DNA of 64,000 nucleotides from Odiellus spinosus. Its lineage: Eukaryota; Arthropoda; Arachnida; Opiliones; Phalangiidae. The stretch spans positions 11,686,601 through 11,750,600 of the forward strand of contig OY987237.1 of assembly GCA_963920705.1 (NCBI GenBank), written 5' to 3'. The notes beneath the pieces are model-generated. The model was not told where the DNA came from and searched no databases. It worked only from the letters and a program-made list of their open reading frames with translations. Shown here in pieces: positions 34,086 through 44,424 of this stretch (positions are counted from its first letter, which is position 1; the number at the start of each line of letters is the position of its first letter). The position numbers were made by a program, and so were the translations under genes.

Positions 34086-35195
34086 ATGTCTCGATTTAAC
34101 GCCTTCGCGGTAAAATGTTTTAAAATCCAACTTATTTTCGCTGTGGTTTTTATGCAATATCATGTTTTGAATTTAATGTCCATAATGATTTTAAATTTTA
34201 AAATGTTTTACCAGTTTTACGCTCAGTTCACTCTTACTTTAAGTTGTCTTTTAACTATCGTGTACTACGGACTATGGAATCGCAAAAAAATAATGACTTT
34301 GATTTTTCAAGTATTGAATTCCTTTAAAGCGGTCAACCAATCGCGTTATCGCCGAATGTCGCTCGCTTTTAAATTGACCGTAGCCCTAATGTACTGCTAC
34401 GTGTTAACCTTGACGCTCTTTGGCGTGTTCGGTAGTTTCTCGTTGCACTTGAACGCGAATCAAACATTCGAGACTCCGCCGCCCTCTTTAAGAGCAATAT
34501 GTTTCCAATGCAACTTCACTAACGTTGATTACAGAATTAACAATTTTTTCATATCCGTGGAGCATGGTCTTAGCATACCCTGTTACTTGACTTTGTCGTT
34601 TTTCATCGCTACGCCTTACTCGTTGCTCGCCGTTATCTTAGCCGAGTTAGTTCGAGATGTACAGACGCAAATTACGCTCTTACCGCAACGCCAATTTCAT
34701 CTCGACGCCTTCGATATCGTTCTTCGCAGGCTGGAGACCGCTCACGAAATGATCAATAGTGCGAACGAGCTCTTTCAAAACGCCGTTCTGTTGTGGTTCG
34801 CGAACACTCTGTGTACTTCGTGTCATTACGTAATTTCGTTTCGAAATTTGTCACATCGACATTTCGAAAGTTGGGCATTACTCGTTGCCGTTGTCGCCTC
34901 TAGTGCCCAAGATCTAGTAGTTTTGATAGCGGTTATATTTAGCTCTTCAATGGTGGAAGAACAAGTTTTGCGTTGTCGTTATCGCTTGATGACTTTGGTA
35001 AACGGGATAATATCTTACGGTCGACAGAACGAACTTCATTTAATTTATTTGAGTTTTAAGACACGCAAATTGAGCCTGAAAGTCGGTGGGATGTTCGATA
35101 TTTCCAAAAAAATATTATTATCATTTTTAGGAGTTTGGGTCACTTACGGAGCTATTTACTGGCAAATGGACCAATTAAGTTATATTGTTACTTGA
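34086..35195 (+). CDS. Gustatory-receptor-like 7TM chemoreceptor, subfamily B, gene 3
   Basis: Intact single-exon frame of 369 residues starting MSRFNAFAVKCFKIQL. C139/C142 form CFQC, with NQT before and NFT after. The loop with VRDVQTQITLLPQRQFHLDA is nearly unchanged from 32549. TYGAIYWQM is at 353-361. The upstream ~400 bp closely matches the region upstream of 35635, including a CACGTG E-box and CCACACCCAAT at 33870, so promoter and gene were duplicated together. Its start is 1,537 bp after the previous gene's and 1,549 bp before the next one's. Inferred chemosensory receptor. Confidence 0.9.
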   Translation: MSRFNAFAVKCFKIQLIFAVVFMQYHVLNLMSIMILNFKMFYQFYAQFTLTLSCLLTIVYYGLWNRKKIMTLIFQVLNSFKAVNQSRYRRMSLAFKLTVALMYCYVLTLTLFGVFGSFSLHLNANQTFETPPPSLRAICFQCNFTNVDYRINNFFISVEHGLSIPCYLTLSFFIATPYSLLAVILAELVRDVQTQITLLPQRQFHLDAFDIVLRRLETAHEMINSANELFQNAVLLWFANTLCTSCHYVISFRNLSHRHFESWALLVAVVASSAQDLVVLIAVIFSSSMVEEQVLRCRYRLMTLVNGIISYGRQNELHLIYLSFKTRKLSLKVGGMFDISKKILLSFLGVWVTYGAIYWQMDQLSYIVT

Positions 35196-35412
35196 ATGAC
35201 TCTCGTGTTAGGATAGGATTAGTCTAAAACTAATGAGGCTGTGATTGGTGGGATTGTTTCAATTGTTATTTCAAGACCTGCCGAAAGCTGCGTTCATCGA
35301 CCATATTTGGCCGATTCATATAGTAAAAGTCACGTGATACTAATCAGATGACGCTCTTAAAAGTTTTAACTTACTATAACCGCGCCTTATCGATTCTAAC
35401 TAACAAAAACAG

Positions 35413-35423
35413 CCACACCCAAT
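35413..35423 (+). promoter_or_regulatory. CCACACCCAAT motif upstream of 35635
   Basis: Duplicate of the site at 33870, at nearly the same distance (212 bp) from the start. Confidence 0.4.
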
Positions 35424-35634
35424 ACATGTTTTAAACCCTAAATGTTTTTTTTTGTTGCAATACCTAGATGTCAATATAATTAAAATATTAAGAATAAAAA
35501 TATATTGAAAATCAATTCATCAAAACAAGAGCCCTACCATGGGTTCTAATTATAGAAAATGTTACGTTAGTAATTTTACGTGACTTCACAATTCCTCTTG
35601 AAAGAGCCGTATATGGTTGTTTCAATCGGTTAAA

Positions 35635-36736
35635 ATGTCTCGATTTAACGCCTTCGCGGTAAAATGTTTTAAAATCCAACTGATTTTCTCGCTCGTCTAT
35701 ATGCAGTATAATATTTTCAATGTCATAGCCATGATGATTGTCAATTTCAAAGTTTTTTATGAACTTTACGCTTGTATAGCGCTTACTATAAGTTGCCTTT
35801 TATCCATCGCTTACTACGGACTATGGAAGCGGCAAGAAATTATGTTTTTTTTTTTACGAAGTATCGGATTTATTCAAAACAGTTAATCCATTACGTTATC
35901 GAAGACTTTTAATTTTATTTAAATATGTCTTGGCGCTAATGTGGTGCTACGCGTTAACCACGACCATTTGCTCCGTGATAGGAAGTTTCTCGATGTACGT
36001 TACCGCGAATGAAACATTCGTGGACGCGACGCATTCTCTAGGATTATATTGTTTCCAATGCGACGTCAGTAGAGTGGATTATAGGATTCTGAACGTTCTA
36101 AGATCAATACAACTGGGTATTAGCGTACCGTGCTACTTTACCTTAGCGTTTTTCGTCGTTACGCCATACGCCTTGCTTGCCGTTTTCTTAAGCGAGTTGG
36201 TTCGAGATGTATATTCGCAAATTTCGTTCTTACCACAACGCCGATTCGACCTCGCCGGGTTCGATATCGTTCTTCGCCGTCTGGAGACCATCCACGATTT
36301 GGTCAATCGCGCCAACGAGCTCTTTCAAAACGCTGTCCTCTTGTGGTTCGCCAGCACATTGTTGACCTGCTGTCGTAATGCCATTTCACTGATACATCAA
36401 TTGAACCTTTTCGGCATTTGGGCGCAAATTGTGGTCGTCGTCGTAATTGGTTCCCTGGATTTAGTCGTTTTGATAGCTATTATCTTTTTCGCTTCTACGG
36501 TGGAAGAAGAAGCTCTTCGTTGTCGTTATCGCTTGGCAACATTGATAGAAGGGGCTATATCGCACGGTCGTCAGAATGAACTTAACTCGATGTATTTGCG
36601 TTTTAATACGCGAAAATTTAACTTAAAAGTCGGTGGAATGTTTGATATTTCGAAGAGTTTGTTTCTGTCATTTTTAGGGGTTTTATTAACGTACGGAGCT
36701 ATTTACTGGCAAATGGACTTGTCAAAGATTGTTTGA
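35635..36736 (+). pseudogene. Subfamily B receptor gene 4, frame broken in a poly-T run
   Basis: The ATG at 35635 starts MSRFNAFAVKCFKIQL, identical to the 34086 start. The frame runs to KRQEIM then meets eleven T residues (35845-35855), after which it reads about 10 aberrant codons to a stop. One step into the next frame restores YEVSDLFKTVNPLRY and everything to the end at 36736: CFQC, FASTLLTCC and TYGAIYWQM. Because the change sits in a homopolymer and the remainder is clean, it could be a sequencing error, a polymorphism or a real young null allele. Otherwise it would be a full-length receptor of about 367 residues. Confidence 0.78.
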
Positions 36737-36839
36737 ATATACCGCCCGCGGTAAATTCAGAAAACATGTTTTCCGCAAAAAGTAATGGATTGCACCGCTT
36801 AAAAACTAGACTGATGAATTTAATGAGTTAATTGTTTAC

Positions 36840-37183
36840 TGAAACTATAATCGTTAAGATAATAATCCACCAGTAAACATTTTTACAATCTAATATTATA
36901 CACTAGAAATCCATTTAAAAATTACCTGGAAAATAGGCTAAGCTGGATTCATGGATTCCTCGCGTTAAGGCGAGATCTTCATGTGACTTTCGATTGGTCG
37001 CTGACCCATCAATGCGAAAAAATTCAGCTGATCTCAACGAATCCAGCTAAGCCTATTTTCCGGATAAGTTTAAAATTTATTTCTAGTTTGATATTTATTG
37101 TTAATTTTTTCCTGTTAGATTATGCCTAATTAAACGATAATCAATCGTTAAAAATCACGTGTTGTTAGGTTAGATTCTCCCTT
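36840..37183. mobile_element. TTAA-type MITE (GGGAGAATGCAA family), diverged copy
   Basis: Contains ataggctaagctggattcat, cgattggtcgctgaccc and ccagctaagcctatttt in the same order as the 10635 copy, ending gattctccctttaga. The left end is degraded. Confidence 0.65.
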
Positions 37184-37447
37184 TAGATTGAAATTGAATT
37201 TAATAATATATTTCGAGACTTATTATTAATTGGGTTATAGAGTCCGCAATTAGTCTATATTTGACCATATATTATGTACGTTATTTGTACGTGCTACAAA
37301 TTAAAGGCGCAATTTAATATATTTTATTGGTGATGAGTGACATTACTTCGTTTTCGTTTTTCTTTCACTCGTTAGATACAAATTTATTCGATGCCATCCA
37401 TCATGTTATATGTCTGTATGCGTGTCACTCAACTAAAACAACTTTCT

Positions 37448-37465
37448 TATAAAAACCCCACCCAA
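37448..37465 (+). promoter_or_regulatory. TATA-like box and CCCCACCC motif upstream of 37530
   Basis: tataaaaa at 37448-37455 abuts CCCCACCC at 37456-37463, about 70 bp before the ATG at 37530. Confidence 0.45.
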
Positions 37466-37529
37466 GACAAAACCCAACTTTATTGGTTTTCTCGTCTTGA
37501 TCATTTTCCGTCCAATTGCACGGTACATA

Positions 37530-38601
37530 ATGTCGAAGAAACAAACTTGCATCAAATACGGCGCGTATGCCTTTCTGGGCTTCGTTTACTTGTACGAATG
37601 TGTTTATGGTATTCAAAGGCCTCTACAACACGCTTGTTCATCGCGACGAATTTCGATTTTATTTCATCTATGCCTCTATCGGTCTATTTAGAATCTTGTC
37701 TATCGCGAGTGTCATGTCCAATAGGGAAACCTTCGCGTTGGTTCGTGAAATGACCAGCCTCTTACACGCGGACCGTGTAAAACACGTTCGCCATGGTTTC
37801 TACCGCGTCATCATCGTCATTCTATTGTACACTATATTCGTAAGCGCGTTAGGTCATACTTTACGATACACCATCATAGCGGATTCGGAAGGAGCTTTAC
37901 GATTTCATTGCTTCGGTTGCGATACGTCCAAAGCACCTCGATGGTTGGTCAACTTTTGCAATTACGCTGATTGTGTTCTTCATCCGTTTTTTGACAGCGT
38001 TGTGGCTTTCAGTTTCTCGTTTCTGTACATTTATACCGCGAAACTGGTTTCAGAAATGATATTGACAGTTAAGACTGAGATTATAGCATCAAATTGCGCT
38101 ACGGAAGATATCAGGATAAAGTTATTGTCTGTTGCTAATTACTGTAAAAGGTGTAACTCCGTCCATCAGAATATCGTGTTTGTATTTTTGTCGTGTACTT
38201 TCATTTCTACTTGTCATTATACTATGTTGATAATTGAGAGTTTACCCGGCAATGATTTCAACCAAATTTTTTATAGCGCCATATTGCATGTACGAGAAAT
38301 TTTGAATTTCACCATGTGTGTCTGGTACGCGTCCAGCGTTGACGAGAGCGCATTTTCTTGTCTTCGGGCCTTATCGAGTTTGGTCGAAAGGTGTTTGGAT
38401 AACCGCGAGGTTCCTATTAAAGTTCAACTCTTGTACGATCAGATGAAATTGAACAATCTTAATTTTAAAGCCGGATCATGTTTTGTTATTACTAAGTCTT
38501 TTCTCATGTCGTTTCTGTGGATGGGCGTCTCTTACTGTATCATTTACTTACAGTTGAATCCCGGCGCGATGAAAGCGATTCAAAGTTTCAACGTGTACTA
38601 A
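37530..38601 (+). pseudogene. Divergent gustatory-receptor-like gene, subfamily C, probable N-terminal frameshift
   Basis: The open frame 37567-38601 begins MPFWASFTCTN, which does not look like a receptor N-terminus. In another frame the ATG at 37530 gives MSKKQTCIKYGAYAFLGFVY, a basic start leading into TM1 as in the paralogues. The two frames need to join near 37607-37612, where one extra base is apparent. From VFKGLYNTL on the protein is intact: CFGC in the TM3-TM4 loop, CTFISTCHY in TM5, and SYCIIYLQL then NPGAMK at the end (S for T in the signature). TATA-like tataaaaa and CCCCACCC lie ~70-80 bp upstream. If 37567 is the true start, the gene is intact but lacks a proper TM1. Confidence 0.62.
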
Positions 38602-38852
38602 ATTCGAATCAATAAATTGTTAGATGGAAATAGTTTTAACGTTTTGTAAAATATACTTGTTCATGTATATTTCAAATAAAAATTATGTAAAGTAATTTGG
38701 ATAATCGAAGCTGATTCGAAGTCGCCGTTTGTACCCTTCAAGATTAAATGTCCTCGACGCAATTCTTGAAATTCACTCCCGGGTTTCGAACAGTCACTTG
38801 GTATTGCGATTGACGTCATAGCTCGCTTAACCTGTCTTTTAACTAACTTGGG

Positions 38853-38863
38853 ACACACCCAAA
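38853..38863 (+). promoter_or_regulatory. ACACACCCAAA motif upstream of 38931
   Basis: Matches the recurrent motif and lies 68 bp before the start codon. Confidence 0.4.
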
Positions 38864-38930
38864 TCAATAGAGGCGTATCTATTGAATTGTCGGACTCTTT
38901 ACTGTCGTCATTCGCGAGCCATTTCTCACC

Positions 38931-40046
38931 ATGAATTTACCTACGAGATTCGCGGTGTTTCTAATCAAATCGTGGATCATTCTGTCGTTCATTTTATCGC
39001 AGTATTCGCTGGCGTCTTTCGTACGCATTATGTTCACCTATAACGTAGTATATGGCAAACAGTACGGTTACATAATAAGCAACGCCAAACATCCAATTTT
39101 ACTCTTCACCCTGTTGACCAAAAGGAAGAAAGTAACAGCCAACATCGGCAAAATGAAGGCCCAACTGCTGACAGTACTTCCCTCCGCTTATTACGTTCTC
39201 AAGAAGAAAATGATTATTTTTCTAGCCGCCCTTGTCCTTTACGTTCTGGTAATCGTGGTCGTCGGTACCTTGCAAGTGAACGAAATGATGGAAGCCATTA
39301 TTACCAAGGATACAATCAACATCACTTCTTTCGTGGTCGACTACTTATTTTTCGGGTGTGTCGACTCTTCCGGGATATCACTGAAGTATCCGCGAATGAT
39401 CTTATCGGTGGAAAGTATTTTTTTTCCTTTGATGTCCGTGACCATCAGCTTTGTTATTTCTATTCCTTACGTTCTATCAATCAAATTAACCGAAGAACTT
39501 TTGAAAGACTTAGAGTATTCTATAAAAAACGTTGATTTTAAACGACATGGTTTTGAATCCGTTAGAAGCAAGCTTCGAATGATATCGAAATTCGTGAACA
39601 ACATCAACGACGACTTTGAGACGATTATTTTCGTTATCTTTGCCGTTTGCGTCAGTTCAGTTTGCTTCAACGTAACAACCGCGATTTATTTACTGGATTT
39701 TGTCAGCTACAAGCCGTTCTCTTTGGGTTATTGCGTCGTTATCTACTCCTCGGAACTCGTGCAAGTTCTTTTATTGATCATTATCGGGTCAAAGGTCAAG
39801 GAAGGATCAAATCGCTGCGCGTCATTGGCGGCAGACCGCTCGAACGACGCCATCGCCAATGGTAAAGGTTCCGAGATTCAGTTGTTATTGTCTCAGTTGG
39901 AAGCTTATCGCCTAGAATTAAGGGCCGGAGGCTGTTTCGTCATAACCAAGAGTTTGATTATGACTTTCTTGGGTGTCATTGTAACCTACGCGATCCTGTA
40001 TATCCAGTTTCAGTCCGTTACTTTGGATATTCTTCGGGGAAAATGA
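38931..40046 (+). CDS. Gustatory-receptor-like 7TM chemoreceptor, subfamily D, gene 1
   Basis: Intact single-exon frame of 371 residues. MNLPTRFAVFLIKSWIILSF aligns with the other subfamily D N-termini. The IPYVLSIKLTEELLKDLE block is the subfamily hallmark in the second intracellular loop, followed by SKFVNNINDDFE. TYAILYIQF is at 352-360. It is the odd one out at the TM3-TM4 loop: the usual C-F-G-C reads F-F-G-C, so the first cysteine is missing and C143 is alone. ACACACCC at 38853 lies ~70 bp before the start. Likely functional, as the frame is clean, but any disulfide or metal site using both cysteines would be lost. Confidence 0.88.
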   Translation: MNLPTRFAVFLIKSWIILSFILSQYSLASFVRIMFTYNVVYGKQYGYIISNAKHPILLFTLLTKRKKVTANIGKMKAQLLTVLPSAYYVLKKKMIIFLAALVLYVLVIVVVGTLQVNEMMEAIITKDTINITSFVVDYLFFGCVDSSGISLKYPRMILSVESIFFPLMSVTISFVISIPYVLSIKLTEELLKDLEYSIKNVDFKRHGFESVRSKLRMISKFVNNINDDFETIIFVIFAVCVSSVCFNVTTAIYLLDFVSYKPFSLGYCVVIYSSELVQVLLLIIIGSKVKEGSNRCASLAADRSNDAIANGKGSEIQLLLSQLEAYRLELRAGGCFVITKSLIMTFLGVIVTYAILYIQFQSVTLDILRGK

Positions 40047-40255
40047 TTTCAATGTTTGTAAAATGTTCACAATACTTATTTTGTGAGATATTCAACCCTA
40101 TAGTTCTAAAATTGTTCTTGTTTTTAGCAATTTTTGTATTGTATACAATTGACCATAAAAAATAATGCTTTGTAGATACAGTAGGAAAAAAAGGGTGGAT
40201 AAGAACTTCCCAGTCAAGTTTCTATTAATTTTTCGTATTCTTCTGTAAACAAAGG

Positions 40256-40282
40256 TTTATATAACACCACACCCAATTATGT
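40256..40282 (+). promoter_or_regulatory. TATA-like box and CCACACCC motif upstream of 40653
   Basis: A TATA-like tatataac is followed closely by CCACACCCAATTATG and then gtaaac. The same string, with small changes, precedes 47471. Confidence 0.45.
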
Positions 40283-40652
40283 AAACGTATCGATATCAGA
40301 AGTTAATGAAGGACCCTTTGAAGTGTACAATTCTCGTGTCTAGTTCACGGTTCTCTGGTGGTGTAAGGCTCGAAAACCGATTTTTTGCGCCTCCTAGTCT
40401 GATACGTTAATATTCGCGGATCTCTTTTCTGACCATTATTTGTTCAAGGCCCGACAGTTTAATCTAAGTCCCCTTCCAGGGAGTGAAAGAGGAAAAATAG
40501 TCTGGCAAGAGATGGGTGCTATTTGGCAGACGTTATAATGGAACACTTCAAAGTACCTTTCATAAACTTCTGTCGATATGTATATTTTAAACTCGTAGGA
40601 AAACTCAATTTCCCACATTTTTCCCTTCATCACTGTTGAACTAAGTCTCGCC

Positions 40653-41780
40653 ATGAATGTGCGCGTCTTAGTTTCTTACTTAATCAAGGTGTGGGTCGCG
40701 TTGTCTATTTTGTACTCTCTTTACGTGTTATTAGCTTTCTTTCGATTGTTCTTTGGCCGTAGTCCCATGCACGGTGGACAATTCGGATACATCGTAAACG
40801 GAGTCGAACATTTTTTCGCTTTGTACCATACCGCCCGGAAACGAAACGAAGTTAAAACGATTATTTCGGAACTGAAAGAACAATTGCGAACCGTTAATTT
40901 AGCGGCTTTTAACGCGTTAAAAACGAGGCAATTCTTTTTAATCGTTGGTGTAGTCGTTTACTCTTTGGTACTTTCGGTAACAGTTTTTCTCTCGATCTAC
41001 GACGTAAGGGTAGAGTTGGAAACGTGGGCTGATAACGTGACTTTTTCCATCCCGTTGGTTCTTTGTTTCGGTTGCGACCTATCGGGAACGTCTTTGCAGT
41101 TTCGTCGATTTGTTTCTTGGGCACATTGCACCTTCTCCCCGATCGCTTCGTTGACGGTAACTTTGCTAGTCTCGATACCGTACATTATATCGATAAAATT
41201 AACCGAAGAACTTTTGAAAGACGTTGGAAAGTGTTTGAGAAACGTTGATTTACAACAACATCGTTTGGATTCCGTTAAAAAAAAACTTCAAAACGTATCG
41301 AAATTCGTAAACAAAATTAATGACAATTTTAATATAGTTATTTTCGCTTTTTTTGCAACTTCAGTTGTCGCTATTGCTTTTAACGTCACCACTACTATTC
41401 TGTTTGTCGATTCTCTCCGTTATAAAACGTTATTTCTCTTGTACTGTTTCGTCAACTACGGACAAGATATTGCCCACGTTTGTTTTCTAATTATCGTCGG
41501 TTCTAAGATCAAGGAACAATCGAACCTTTGCGCGTCGGCCGCCGCGGAACTTTTAAACGATGTAAACAACGCTAATGAGAAAGGGTTGGAGATTCAGCTG
41601 TTATTATCTCAGTTGAAAGCCTATCGCTTAGAAATGAACGCTGGCGGTTGTTTCGTAATTCATAAAAGTTTGATTCTGTCCTTTTTGGGCGTTGTTGTTA
41701 CTTACGCTGTAGTTTGCATTCAGTTGGATCCTAACGCTATGAAAGTGGTGCAGGGAGTCAACCACAATTTTACATTGTAG
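40653..41780 (+). CDS. Gustatory-receptor-like 7TM chemoreceptor, subfamily D, gene 2
   Basis: Intact single-exon frame of 375 residues starting MNVRVLVSYLIKVWVALSIL. C138/C141 form CFGC, with an NVT sequon shortly before. IPYIISIKLTEELLKDVG and SKFVNKINDNF are the subfamily D loop blocks. TYAVVCIQL (350-358) and DPNAMK end the last membrane helix; a short tail ends in an NFT sequon. CCACACCCAATTATG starts at 40267, ~385 bp upstream, just after a TATA-like tatataac; this is far from the ATG, so a longer 5' UTR or a 5' UTR intron is possible. Inferred chemosensory receptor. Confidence 0.9.
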   Translation: MNVRVLVSYLIKVWVALSILYSLYVLLAFFRLFFGRSPMHGGQFGYIVNGVEHFFALYHTARKRNEVKTIISELKEQLRTVNLAAFNALKTRQFFLIVGVVVYSLVLSVTVFLSIYDVRVELETWADNVTFSIPLVLCFGCDLSGTSLQFRRFVSWAHCTFSPIASLTVTLLVSIPYIISIKLTEELLKDVGKCLRNVDLQQHRLDSVKKKLQNVSKFVNKINDNFNIVIFAFFATSVVAIAFNVTTTILFVDSLRYKTLFLLYCFVNYGQDIAHVCFLIIVGSKIKEQSNLCASAAAELLNDVNNANEKGLEIQLLLSQLKAYRLEMNAGGCFVIHKSLILSFLGVVVTYAVVCIQLDPNAMKVVQGVNHNFTL

Positions 41781-41861
41781 TAAAATCAATAGACATACGT
41801 AACAATCGCTTTTCCGTCGTTATTTGTTAAGTGTTGTAGGAACTAGTTATAATGTATTTTG

Positions 41862-41940
41862 TTTTTCTGGTGGATTAGGCCTATTTAAACGATAAGGAAT
41901 CGATAAAAACAATTGTTGTTAAGTTTCATTCTTCCTTTAA
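41862..41940. mobile_element. Right-end fragment of a TTAA-type MITE
   Basis: ggtggattaggcctatttaa, ggaatcgataaaaac and cattcttcctttaa match the family's right ~80 bp. Similar fragments lie near 24790-24838 and 63711-63755. Confidence 0.6.
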
Positions 41941-42560
41941 GTAGCTGAGTACGTGTTTATTCCTACCAAAGGCTGTAATCGAGTAATTGCTGTACAAATT
42001 TAACTTATTAATTTTAAATATTAATCAGATTATTGCACATTATTATTTATTATATAAACAGTTTAATTTACACCTGTATTATAATTTTATGGGTGAATTT
42101 CGGGATAAAAATAATTATTTTCAATAGCTTTACTAGTAATATTTTGGCTTGTCAGGTGTCTTGTAACAAGATTACGTATGTTTAAAATATATCTATCATC
42201 ATGATTAAGCTTTTTTATATTTTATGGGTGGCCTTTTCTTTAACTATTATAAACTTTTGGAGAAAATTGTGTCAAACTTTAAATTAATGGTAATGTCTAT
42301 AATAGCAAAGAATTCTTCGTGAAATTTAAATTTTTTTTTTTTTTTTTTTTTCATGGTGTTGTGATTAAACAATGAATCTTTGTTATTCTATTCTTTACTG
42401 GTCCGAGATCAATTTGGCAAGTTGTTTGTCTACTTTAAACTGGACTGAAAATCCAAATTAAGTTTTCTGTTTACAATCGTAAACACGCCAATCATATTTT
42501 AAACGAGTTTACGAGATGAAATTTTGTAATGGCTTCGTCACTATTGTAAGAAATTTCGCC

Positions 42561-43700
42561 ATGAAACAACGCGTTTTTATCGCTTACTTAACCAAATCTT
42601 GGGTCGTGTTTTCAGTAATATACACCCATTATATGTTGGCTGCCTACTTTCGCTTAATCTTCTTCCCGCATTCTAGTCAAGTCGGCCGAGAGTACGGGCT
42701 CTTTGTGAACGGCGTTAAACACGTATTTACTCTTTACCACGTAGCCACGAAACAAAATGGAGTTAGAAAGGTTATTTCCAAATTGAAAAAACAATTGAGA
42801 GCCGTTAATCCGGCAGCGGTGAACGCTTTGCAAAAAATACTTGGCTTTTTAATCGCTGTCGTATTCGGTTATGCTTTGATACTTTCGGTAATCGTTTCTC
42901 TCGCGATGTACACTGTAAGGGAAGCTTTCGAAAGTTTAGCTCAAAATGGGAGTTTTTCGATCCCATCGCTTCTTTGCTTCGGTTGCGACGTTTCTCGGAT
43001 GTCATCCGAATTTCATCGTTTCGTTTCTTGGACCCATTTCACCTTCTACCCCGTTGCTTCGTTGACTGTATCATTGCTAATTTCAATTCCTTACGTCACA
43101 TCGATAAAATTAACCGAAGAACTTTTGAAAGACGTTCGAATTTGTACGAGTAATGCCCATTTTAAACCAATCGGCTCGTTGCGTTTGGACTTCGTCAGAA
43201 ACAAGCTCCAAAAAGCTTCGAAATTCGTCAACAGTATTAACAACAATTTTGATTTCGTAATATTTGTGTTTTTCGCGACTACCGTCGTTGGTTTCTCATT
43301 AAACGTCACGAGCATGATTCTATTTATCGATACCGTGAACAACAAAACATTCGCTGTCTCGTATTGTTTCGCGAGTCACACGCAGGACATAATCCATATA
43401 TGTATCTTAGTTATTGTTGGGTCTAAGATTAAGGCCGAATCTAATCGTTGCGCTTCGGCCGCCGCTGATCTTTTAAACGAAGTTGCCAATTACAATGGCA
43501 AAGTTTCCGAGGTTCAAATATTATTATCGCTGCTGGAAACTTATCGTTTGGAATTGAACGCGGGCGGTTGCTTCGTAATTAAGAAGAGTTTGATTTTGTC
43601 CTTTTTTGGCGTCGTTCTAACTTACACCGTGGTTTTTATTCAGTTTCATCCAAACGCTTTGAAAGCGATGCAAGGAGTTAGCCACAATATTACGCTGTAA
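42561..43700 (+). CDS. Gustatory-receptor-like 7TM chemoreceptor, subfamily D, gene 3
   Basis: Single-exon gene of 379 residues from the ATG at 42561 (MKQRVFIAYLTKSWVVFSVI), which aligns with MKLRV/MNVRV starts of its paralogues. An in-frame ATG at 42516 would add 15 residues and cannot be excluded. CFGC lies in the TM3-TM4 loop, after an NGS sequon. IPYVTSIKLTEELLKDVR and SKFVNSINNNF follow. TYTVVFIQF is at 354-362, with HPNALK after it and an NIT sequon in the tail. ACACGCCA lies at 42483. Similar to 40653 and 45014. Inferred chemosensory membrane receptor. Confidence 0.88.
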   Translation: MKQRVFIAYLTKSWVVFSVIYTHYMLAAYFRLIFFPHSSQVGREYGLFVNGVKHVFTLYHVATKQNGVRKVISKLKKQLRAVNPAAVNALQKILGFLIAVVFGYALILSVIVSLAMYTVREAFESLAQNGSFSIPSLLCFGCDVSRMSSEFHRFVSWTHFTFYPVASLTVSLLISIPYVTSIKLTEELLKDVRICTSNAHFKPIGSLRLDFVRNKLQKASKFVNSINNNFDFVIFVFFATTVVGFSLNVTSMILFIDTVNNKTFAVSYCFASHTQDIIHICILVIVGSKIKAESNRCASAAADLLNEVANYNGKVSEVQILLSLLETYRLELNAGGCFVIKKSLILSFFGVVLTYTVVFIQFHPNALKAMQGVSHNITL

Positions 43701-43731
43701 AGAGATAGCCCGGGAATGATAGCATATTATA

Positions 43732-44072
43732 CAGGGTGTTTCCAAAATGGTGGTAGGACCGAGCTACAGTGGGTTATATGGGCCATTTTAAGACCCATAT
43801 TCGAAATGAATCATGTGCAGATGATCCCCAAACGTACGCTAAAATCATTTTTTGTCAAGCGCGTGCTTTTAAAAAACCAGCTAAATAATTAAACGTATTT
43901 TATCATTGAGTATACGTTTATTAATGTACGTTAAGGGGTCATCCACGCATGATTCATTTCGTAACTCTTAAACGGCGCCCCGTACGACAAAACGTCATAG
44001 ATCATTTTCGTCTTAAAATGACCCATAGAACCTACTGTAGCTCGGTCCTAACGCCATTTTCGAAACACCCTG
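43732..44072. mobile_element. Mariner/Tc1-like MITE, ends CAGGGTGTTTC, TA target
   Basis: 341 bp between TA dinucleotides. The left end cagggtgtttccaaaatgg and the right end ccattttcgaaacaccctg are inverted; the next block, gaccgagctacagtggg, is also paired with cctactgtagctcggtcc. Ends and TA target are typical of mariner-like MITEs. Confidence 0.85.
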
Positions 44073-44424
44073 TATATTAGTTTCATAAATATTAAAAAAT
44101 ATTTTTAATCATTGTACATATTTGTATTTATAAAATCGTGTAAAAATTCAAAAGGGGGGTTTATAGATAATTGTAGTTCAATTTAACCGATTATCTACTG
44201 TTCAATTAAAGCTAATAATGACTTATGGGTTTTTGTTTAGACAAGCCTGAATTTCGGAGTTAATTTAATGTTGCAATTGACATTTAATACCATGTTTAAA
44301 AAGGTATTAAAAGAAGTATTATTTTATTACGTATTCAAATTTTGCTGATTATTATTCATGCAGGACTGTTAAATAAAACGTTACTTTTCCTCAATATTCC
44401 TTAAATAATTCCCCTCAGTATTGT

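Noticed and set aside
37391-37753. 120-codon frame over the subfamily C 5' end
   Set aside because: Out of phase with the receptor frame and without membrane segments; a shadow.
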